The notes under the pieces are model-generated. The model did no database searches. It was not told where the DNA came from and saw only the letters and a program-made list of their open reading frames with translations. Shown here piece by piece: positions 57,086 through 64,000 of a stretch of DNA of 64,000 nt (position 1 is its first letter; each line of letters begins with the position of its first letter). Made by a program: the position numbers and the translations under genes. Location of the stretch: the NCBI GenBank assembly GCA_032871835.1, contig CM065296.1:18021501-18085500 (forward strand). Reading direction: 5' to 3'. This stretch comes from Dipteronia dyeriana. Its lineage: Eukaryota; Streptophyta; Magnoliopsida; Sapindales; Sapindaceae.

Positions 57086-59301
57086 TGAAATTTCCCTTTA
57101 TCTTTATAGTGTAAATATACCTAGAGGGGAGGGGAGGGGAGGGGAGGGGAGGGGGGGGGGGGGGGGGGGGGGGGTGGTGGGTGAATAGATATATACTCCA
57201 ATTTTTGTCATCTTATAAAACAATGCTTAATGAAAATTGCAAACAATGACACACAATATTTACTTGGTAAACCTCCAAAGAAGAAACATTCACGGGTTGA
57301 TACCACAACCACCGGCAAAAGCAAATCCACTATTTCAAATAAGAGTTACACACTAAAGCAATCAACACATACTCTCCAAGCTATCTCTCTCACTCTATCC
57401 TTGAACCTAGTGATCTACTAAGCCTACTTCCTATCCAAGACCTCCTGTCTTTAGGAAGATTCCTTGCTCACCTATCCGGATCCTCCTGACCCTAGGCAAG
57501 ACTTCTTGCTCAACTATCCTAGTCCTCCCGACTCTAGTCAAGACTTCCTTGCTCAACAATCCAAGGTCTCACACCTCCTCTTGTCGAGAGTTTCACTTGC
57601 ATAGCTATCCAAGTCCTCCCGACTCTAGCTAAGACTTTCAATTGCTCAAATCAAAGAATCACGCTAAGATATGAGACTTTCTACCTGTTCATAAGGCATC
57701 TAAGTGATCATGAATGCAAAACGCAAACAAGCACTCAACATAGAAAATGATAATCAACAAATTCTATAGACATGCAACTAGATAGCTAGATTATGCTTTC
57801 AAAGAACAATCACAAATATATCTAGGCAACCTAAGCATGTTATCAACTAAGAACATAGATATGAGAATATTGACACCAATTGAAACACAACCTAGTTCTT
57901 AGAAAATGAAATTAGATCTAGAAATAGTCAATCAAGCATAAAAACAAAAGATTTCTAGAAACAATTTCATATTTATCAAGTTTAGCACAGATAAATCAAC
58001 TTATCACAAATCTAGCTAAACTTGAAAATCAATTCAACAAACCACAAAATGATATCAAAATCATCCTAGTCCTGCTTCTTAATCAAATAACATCATTCAA
58101 TAAGAAGATCTAAGAAGAAAATTAAGAAAAAGATGATTTTACCAACAAGGATGAAAACCACGAACTGAAGATCTGATCACAACAAAAAATCTAGATATCC
58201 TTTGGTTCTGGAAATGCTTGGGGTTTGTATAACTCTTCAAGACACTCGAATTCGGTTTTTGAATCAAGTGATTCGGAGTAGAAATGAAGAAGTTATCACA
58301 AAAAAAAAATCGAAATGTTGAGAGAAAAAATTTGCATTTGTTCTTCAAATTCGTTTTTCTCAACTTGTAAAGAATGAGGAGGAAGGAGAGGTTTTAAAGA
58401 GAGAACAACAGATAGACCAAAAAGCCCCCATTCTTTAGTGCCTCCCCTAGATGGCGTGTGGGCATCTCGGGGTAGAGCAACTTTGGGGCCGAGATGGCCA
58501 CGCGCCATCTCGGGATGGTGCCAAGTGATGGCTTATGCCATCACACTTCTTCCCTTGCGCTCCTCTCACATTCTTTGACCGTTCTTTGGCCTCCAAACTC
58601 CGAATTTGAATCTGTTTTAAGATTACAAACCGGGACTCCCTCACAGATATGGAAATATAAGATAATCAACCCAAAAAATAAGAATTCAACTATATATACG
58701 AAGACAAAGACAATATATGCAACATGAGTTGAAAGTGTAATATCTTTTGATTTAGAACTTGAAATCAATAGTATGAGTAACCAAAATAATTGGAACTCAA
58801 TCATGAACAATCTAAAACTAAAACCAAGTTCAAGATCCATGTTATACAAACATGTAAACAAACAAACACATTTCACACAAGAATGCAAACTACATAGAGA
58901 TAGTCTCCAATCATGCATTTTTCAAAACATGTTACTTTCATACCAATGCATGAGCATTCAACTTCAAGTGTTTGAAAGTGTCGTACCAAATAATGCACTA
59001 CGATACAGGGATACAAATGTATGAATTGTGTGTGTGTGCGTATATAATAATGCACAACTAAGCAGGGACAGATATGAATGAATTGTATGTGTGTGCACTT
59101 ACGCCTTGCAAGAGGAAGAAGAATCTCGATACCTTAGCATCCAAGAATAGTACCAATCCTCATGAACATGAACTTTGCATCATGAGAAGTTGCTTTTCTT
59201 CCTTGAAGCTCTTATCATCACGAACCACTTAAGCAACTAAGCATTACAAAGAAATGAAGTTTTGTTATTGAATTAAGCCAACACAAATCTAAAACCTAAC
59301 G
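57086..59301 (-). repeat. Solo LTR of the element C family
   Basis: The LTR is 2216 bp between perfect CTAAA target duplications (57081-57085 and 59302-59306). The minus strand starts CGTTAGGTTTTAGATTTG (C for the usual T) and ends AGGGAAATTTCA. All C-LTR landmarks are present: CA microsatellite, hairpin cluster (58447-58543), four 43-bp units (about 57453-57630) and a terminal C-run (24 G on the plus strand at 57151-57174, next to five GGGGA units). No internal sequence or second LTR is present. Confidence 0.88.
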
Positions 59302-59629
59302 CTAAAATACCCTTAGTTTTAACTATTAAACTTGGTCAACGGTTAAGTTTGACTAAAGGCAAACCTCAGGTGATTTTGGTGCAATTTATTCTTTTTTAAT
59401 CCCATACAAGCAGCTTATCTTATATTGTTGGGTCTAATTAGTCCCACCTCAAATGGTAGACGTGTGGAACTAATTAGTCCCAAAACTTTATATATAATTT
59501 CTACTTTATTTATTCTCAATTCTATTTATTTTATCTTTTATGTGATTAGAATTTAAATATTTTTTATAATTAATAAAAAAATAAACCTTCTAAAAACATT
59601 AATTTTCAATATTTTTTTGTGCAAAATTC
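59302..59629. other. AT-rich non-coding DNA
   Basis: No gene is seen. AATTAGTCCCA occurs twice (about 59436 and 59472), bracketing a short segment. Confidence 0.3.
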
Positions 59630-60359
59630 CACTGTGCCACGTGTCCTCTGAATCACACAAAAGAGGAGGAGAACTCTTGCGACGTTATCGAAAGTCAACT
59701 AGACTGAATCAATCTATATTGATCAAAGATGGTCGCATAACATCCGGTCAGGATTATCTAAATGATCGGGTGGAGATAACTCAATTAAGATGATTAAATG
59801 ACCAGATAAAGATGACCTGTTTGGGATGAATTTAATGCAATCACGATTCCAATACACAGAAGACGAGTTTTACTCAAATAAGGTGTTTCGAATAACACTT
59901 TGATACGGAAACAAACTTCCCCATAGATATCAAGGCCAAAATTAGACAATAGATCTAATGCATTTAGAACATAATCAATACGAATCATAAAAGAAGAATA
60001 AAATGACTCTTACAAGTCAGATTTTATTCAACCTCGACAACTTTCCTTACTTGTATACCAAGAATTAAGGTTTTATATAGATATAAATAGACCCTAATAA
60101 CACCATTAAAATGGTGAATATATATATATATATATTATACAATAGTGCAAGAGAGATTGGGTGTGTAACAACATTCATTGTGAAGTTCTTTTCTCACTGT
60201 CTCCGGCAACCGTGGTTTTTTCCCTTCCTGGGTTTACCACATAAAACTTTTTGTTTTGCATGCTTGACTTCTTTTCTTGCTTTATAGTTTGGTTGCTGAT
60301 TCGTATTGACTAGTTTGATGCGTGATTAATTTAACATAATCCAGAAATCACCGTCAACA
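59630..60359 (+). repeat. Probable LTR-like block related to 54750-55620
   Basis: It contains CTTACTTGTATACCAAGAAT, ATATAAATAGACCCTAATAA (60084-60103) and an end CACCGTCAACA at 60359, in the same order as the block at 54750-55620. The U3 part is not similar by eye. The start is placed near TGTGCCACGTGTCC. No convincing target duplication was found, so the boundaries are approximate. Confidence 0.45.
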
Positions 60360-60846
60360 ATATTAATAAACAAAAAAATATATTATTTTGTTGAAAATAT
60401 TCAAATTATTTTCAAATAATCAATTTAAATATGTTAATGTTTTACAAAATTTACTGCAAATAATTATTTTTACCATTCAAATTCTATGCAGCCATTTTAT
60501 CCAGGTGAGGTGAGACTATTTAGTACCATGTTTTTAAAAAAAAATACTTTTCTTTAATTTTTTATATTTAATTATAAAATTTTATATTTCTTATTATAAT
60601 ATTTAAAAATATTATAAATATTATGGAAAAAATGTTTTTTTCTTTAATAATAATTTTAAATATTTTTTATTTTTCCAAAAATTAAATAAATCTAATGTTT
60701 AAAAATAATTTAATTTAATTTTATATTATTCAATTTCACATTGTATTAACTATATGATAAAATTATTTTTTATCCAATTTCATACCACATAAACTAAAAA
60801 AGTGACAACTATTTTAATCTAATCTCATACTAGTAGTGTGAAAGTG
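60360..60846. other. AT-rich non-coding DNA
   Basis: Very AT-rich (many TTTAAA, ATTATT words). No feature is recognised. Confidence 0.3.
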
Positions 60847-61022
60847 TGTCGGCCCGGCCCATTTCGGCATGGAACGCCAAGCCCCGTTTTCCAAAACAGG
60901 TCGCCGTGCCATGCCAGGGTCAACTTGTTTTGGAAAATGGTGGCCCGGCATGGCATGGCCTTGGTGGGCCGTGTCGTACCGGGCAACTTGCCGGCTTAGG
61001 CATGCCAAACGGGCCGGCCCAC
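60847..61022. repeat. GC-rich inverted-repeat island
   Basis: Left end TGTCGGCCCGGCCCATTTCG and right end (reverse complement) AGTGGGCCGGCCCGTTTGG are inverted copies, with GGCATG and AAGCC continuing in both. The middle repeats GGCATGGC and CCAAAACAGG/CTTGTTTTGG. Clusters of GGGCCGG words occur in plant DNA transposons of the hAT type, but no TIR or 8-bp target duplication could be fixed. Opposing frames here are composition effects. Confidence 0.5.
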
Positions 61023-61566
61023 TTAATTTTTTTAAAGAAATTAAATTTGTTAATAATATCATCATAGAGTAAGTTTGTTTTCCTTTATTTTTTCCTCATT
61101 TTTATATAGGTTATACCTCTTTTCATTTCTCTTATTTCCATTCATTAATATAACATAATGATATTCTTTTGAGTCCATTTTTTCCTTAAATATGGAAAAC
61201 ATGGAGAGAGTTGGGAGGTCTATTAAAATTAAATAATGGTTATGTTAAAAAAAAATTAAATACGCCATCTATTGATATCATACATTAATTTCCATCTTTT
61301 CCATATATAAACAAAAATCATATATCTATATATTATAATTTATATATATATATATATATATATATATGCATCATTAAATCTCATTTGCATATTATTTTTC
61401 TTTTACTTTAACCTTTGTTTTGAAGGACATTTAATTTGCAATGAAGAAATTATAGTGGATATTTTCACTCTCCTTACAAACAACTTTAATCAATAGTGTT
61501 TCGTTTTGGGAGGGTATATATATTAAAATTTTTGGATACAAATTCTTGTAAATAGAGTATATACTT
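61023..61566. other. AT-rich non-coding DNA with TA microsatellite
   Basis: No gene is recognised. A (TA)n run lies at 61341-61368. Confidence 0.3.
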
Positions 61567-62248
61567 TACTACAAGAAAATTGGGCTATAGGGACGAATTT
61601 TTTTAGGACACCACAACATATTCATCCCCAAAAATTTCAAGCCTAAAGAAACTTTTAGGGACGAAAATATTCATCCCAATAGAACATCTATTGGGACGAA
61701 ACAAATTTTCCATCCCTAAAGAGGACAAACTCGACGAGACTTTTATGGACGAAAATATTTGTCCGAATAGAATGTCTATTGAGATGAAAAAATTTATTTG
61801 TCCCTAAAAAGTGTAAAAATTACAAGACTTTTAGGGACGAAAATAATTTGTCCCAATAGAATGTGTATTGGGACGAAATAAATTATTCGTCCCAATATGA
61901 TGTCTATACGGATGAAAATTATTCGTCCCTAAAAGTTTGACAAGTCATTTTGGACAAAAAAAAAGAAATTAAAAATTTGGGCACTTGTTAAGACAAAATT
62001 AATATTTTTTGCCGATAATGATTTATCGTCATTATATTTTTCTTTTTTTATCTTTATTTTTTTTTTGTTTTTGCTAAGAGACATATTAAAAATTAAACTT
62101 ACTGCACTTTTTTATATTAATTACTATAGATTAATTCAAAAAATTATGAAAAATTATATATATGCATATATATATATATACATATTATAAATATAATAAT
62201 AATAATCTAAAATACAAAATCACTTTCTAGAAAATTTGTTGTATATTT
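61567..62248. mobile_element. End of a CACTA (En/Spm-type) transposon with subterminal repeats
   Basis: TACTACAAGAAAATTG is the plant CACTA terminus (CACTACAAGAAAA) with its first C changed. It is followed by three units of about 90 bp (about 61630-61960) built from GACTTTTAGGGACGAAAAT and TCGTCCCAATAGAATGTCT words in both orientations, the usual CACTA subterminal array. The other terminus is not in the window. The interior is cut by the LTR starting at 62249. Confidence 0.75.
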
Positions 62249-64000
62249 TATTAGGTTTGAGTTTGTGTTGGCGTGAATTCCATATCAAAATGATATTTAC
62301 TTTTAATGACTTAGATGTTTAGGTTCATGATGATTCAAGCTTCAAGAAAAAATAAACAACAAGTCAAAGCAAGTTCTAAGTCTTCAAAGAGAAAGGATGC
62401 GATATGGTTCTACAAAGGTATACTAAGACCTTATCTTTCTCTTACAAGGCTTAGGCACACACACACACACACACACGCACATATCATACATTTTTGTCCC
62501 TGCATCGTTGTGCACCTTTATAGGCACACACATACAATTCATTCATATGTGTCCCTGTATTGTTGTGCACCATGTATAACACCTTTACACACTTAAAGAT
62601 GAATGCTCATGCATTGGTATGGAAATAACATGTTTTGGAATATGCATGATTGGAAACTATATCTATGTAGTTTGCATTCTAGTGTGAATTGTGTTTGTAT
62701 GTGTTTATGTTTGTATAACATGGATATTGAACTTGGGTTTAGTCTTAAATCATTCTTGACTGAGTTTCGGTCATTTCGGTTACTCATACTATTGATTTCA
62801 AGTTCAAAATCAAAAGATACTACACTTTCAACTCATGTTTCATACATTGTCTTCATCTTTGTATATCGAGTCGAATTATTATTTTCTGGGTTGAGTATCT
62901 TATATATCCATGTCCGTGTGAGAGTTTTGGTTCGTAATCAGTAAACAGATTCGAATTCCGAATTATTAAGCTGGAGAACGGTCGAAGAACGCGAGGGAGC
63001 TCGAGGGGAATGCACCATGGCCAAAAGGCCATGGAGGTGTGCATGCCCGAGATGGCTCGTGGCCATCTCGGATGCACAACCTTGCTGGCCCGAGATGCCC
63101 ACGCGCCATCTCGGGGGAGCACTTACAAAGGAGGGAAAAATGGTCTTTTCATCTTTATTCTTTCCTACTTCTTTATAAACTCTCTCCCTCTCACATTTCA
63201 TTTGAAGAAGAAATTCAAATCAAGTGTGCAGAAATTTTCTCTCTAAATTTTCTTACATTCCAAACACCATAACTTCTTCATTTGAACTCTGATTTGAGTG
63301 ATTTGAAGTTGAGAGTGTTTATCTATTCATCCTCCATTGTTTCTCTGAAGGTTTGAGTTAATTTTGCTGCTGTTTTTGGTGCCCAATCGTACAAAAACGG
63401 GACTGCACCTAAATCAACTAAGGTATTGATTTTCTCACTAAGTTTTCTTTTAAAACTTGATCAATTGCCTTAGGTTTTCTTATTCTACATATATTTGTAT
63501 ATTGTGAGTGTTTTGATTTGTATTTTGAACACTTTCAAAGATAGATTGAAGTTCAATTGAAATCATACAAGTTGAGTTAGGTCTTGATTTTGCCTATGTT
63601 ATCACATGTTTAGGATTGTATCGTGCTAGCTTTGATTCTAGGACTATTTTGTGATCTTTGATTGGTTGATTTTGTGAAAAATAGTTCCTCACATGTATTA
63701 GGCTCTCTTGGCCGAAATTCTCACATAATACATGTGCTTATATTCTTTTGAGCTATTCATGTGATTTGTTGAATCTATGATTCGAAATATGCTCTAGAAC
63801 TTATGCTTAGATCTATTTGACTTTGTCATATGATTTTAGCATGTTTTAGGTTTTTGTGATTTAAACTTGATTTTGTGATTTGTTGATCATATCTTGTGAT
63901 TCAAGTTTAGATATATGCATGAATCTAGTTTGTAATTAATGTTGAACATATCTTACAAAATCTAGATTGATTTCACATGCATGATTAACTAGACTATATG
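62249..64000 (+). repeat. Diverged C-related LTR, cut by the window edge
   Basis: It starts TATTAGGTTTGAGTTTGTG (family TGTTAGGTCCTAG..TTTGTG). It keeps the C-LTR order: CA microsatellite (62458-62476), the segment with ATGCATGATTGGAAACTAT, the hairpin cluster (63015-63118), a TATAAAC core (63171-63177) with pyrimidine-rich CTCTCTCCCTCTCAC, then T-rich leader text. It is clearly more diverged from C than the C copies are from each other, so it is a sister subfamily. Confidence 0.75.

Noticed and set aside
57126..57174. GGGGA/G tract as a telomere-like or CRISPR-like array
   Set aside because: It is the C-run of a minus-strand LTR plus a pentamer microsatellite, with no spacers and no telomere motif.
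60814..61072. Three overlapping frames in the GC-rich island
   Set aside because: High GC removes stop codons on both strands. The sequence is an inverted repeat, and no family is recognised.
62458..62476. CA microsatellite as a possible regulatory site
   Set aside because: Also present in every C-family LTR as a variable simple repeat. No specific evidence of function.

Overview
This window is plant nuclear DNA, most likely from a eudicot. It is almost entirely nested LTR retrotransposons. Evidence includes Ty1/copia and Ty3/gypsy polyprotein remnants, LTRs of 0.7-2.5 kb, plant tRNA-Met-type primer sites, a CACTA transposon end, and one broken copy of a plant GTE-type (bromodomain/BET) gene tail. 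I see no intact host gene, rRNA, tRNA, CRISPR array or bacterial feature. Species cannot be read from the sequence.

Layout. 1-1416 is part of a minus-strand LTR that runs off the left edge. About 2480-51890 is one nest. The outermost layer is a minus-strand Athila-like Ty3/gypsy element, with LTR-like DNA at both ends and gag and protease remnants at 50111-50528, 45594-46485 and 4074-4667. Its gag-protease region was split by a plus-strand Tat-lineage Ty3/gypsy element (4668-45593; LTRs 4668-5705 and 44570-45593). That element's RNase H was split by copia element A (9974-38742). A's 3' LTR was split twice: by copia element B (16860-24891), and by a minus-strand, probably chromovirus, solo LTR D. 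D was in turn split by a SIRE-like copia element C (25863-36139). The deepest path has five levels (Athila, Tat, A, D, C). Most junctions carry recognisable 5-bp target-site duplications, and the host reading frames or LTRs resume on the far side. A second A-family copy, E (46486-50110, minus strand), is internally deleted and sits in the Athila gag with a perfect ACAAC duplication.

Right of the nest, 51890-54749 is the most host-like part and holds the GTE-like pseudogene (53677-54502, minus). Next come a likely solo LTR (54750-55620), an array of palindromic GGAGAT/ATCTCC words (56400-56860), a C-family solo LTR with a perfect CTAAA duplication (57086-59301, minus), a second small LTR-like block (59630-60359), a GC-rich inverted repeat (60847-61022), a CACTA end with subterminal repeats (61567-62248), and a diverged C-related LTR that runs off the right edge (62249-64000).

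No element here looks autonomous. A lacks integrase, B lacks the protease site, reverse transcriptase and most of RNase H, E lacks all coding sequence, and C has several stops and a frameshift. The items most worth a second look are a hairpin cluster kept in every C/F-family LTR (with pairing preserved by different bases in F), the odd duplicated LTR head at the 5' end of C, the GTE-like gene copy with in-frame coding repeats, and the antisense ORF of the Tat element.
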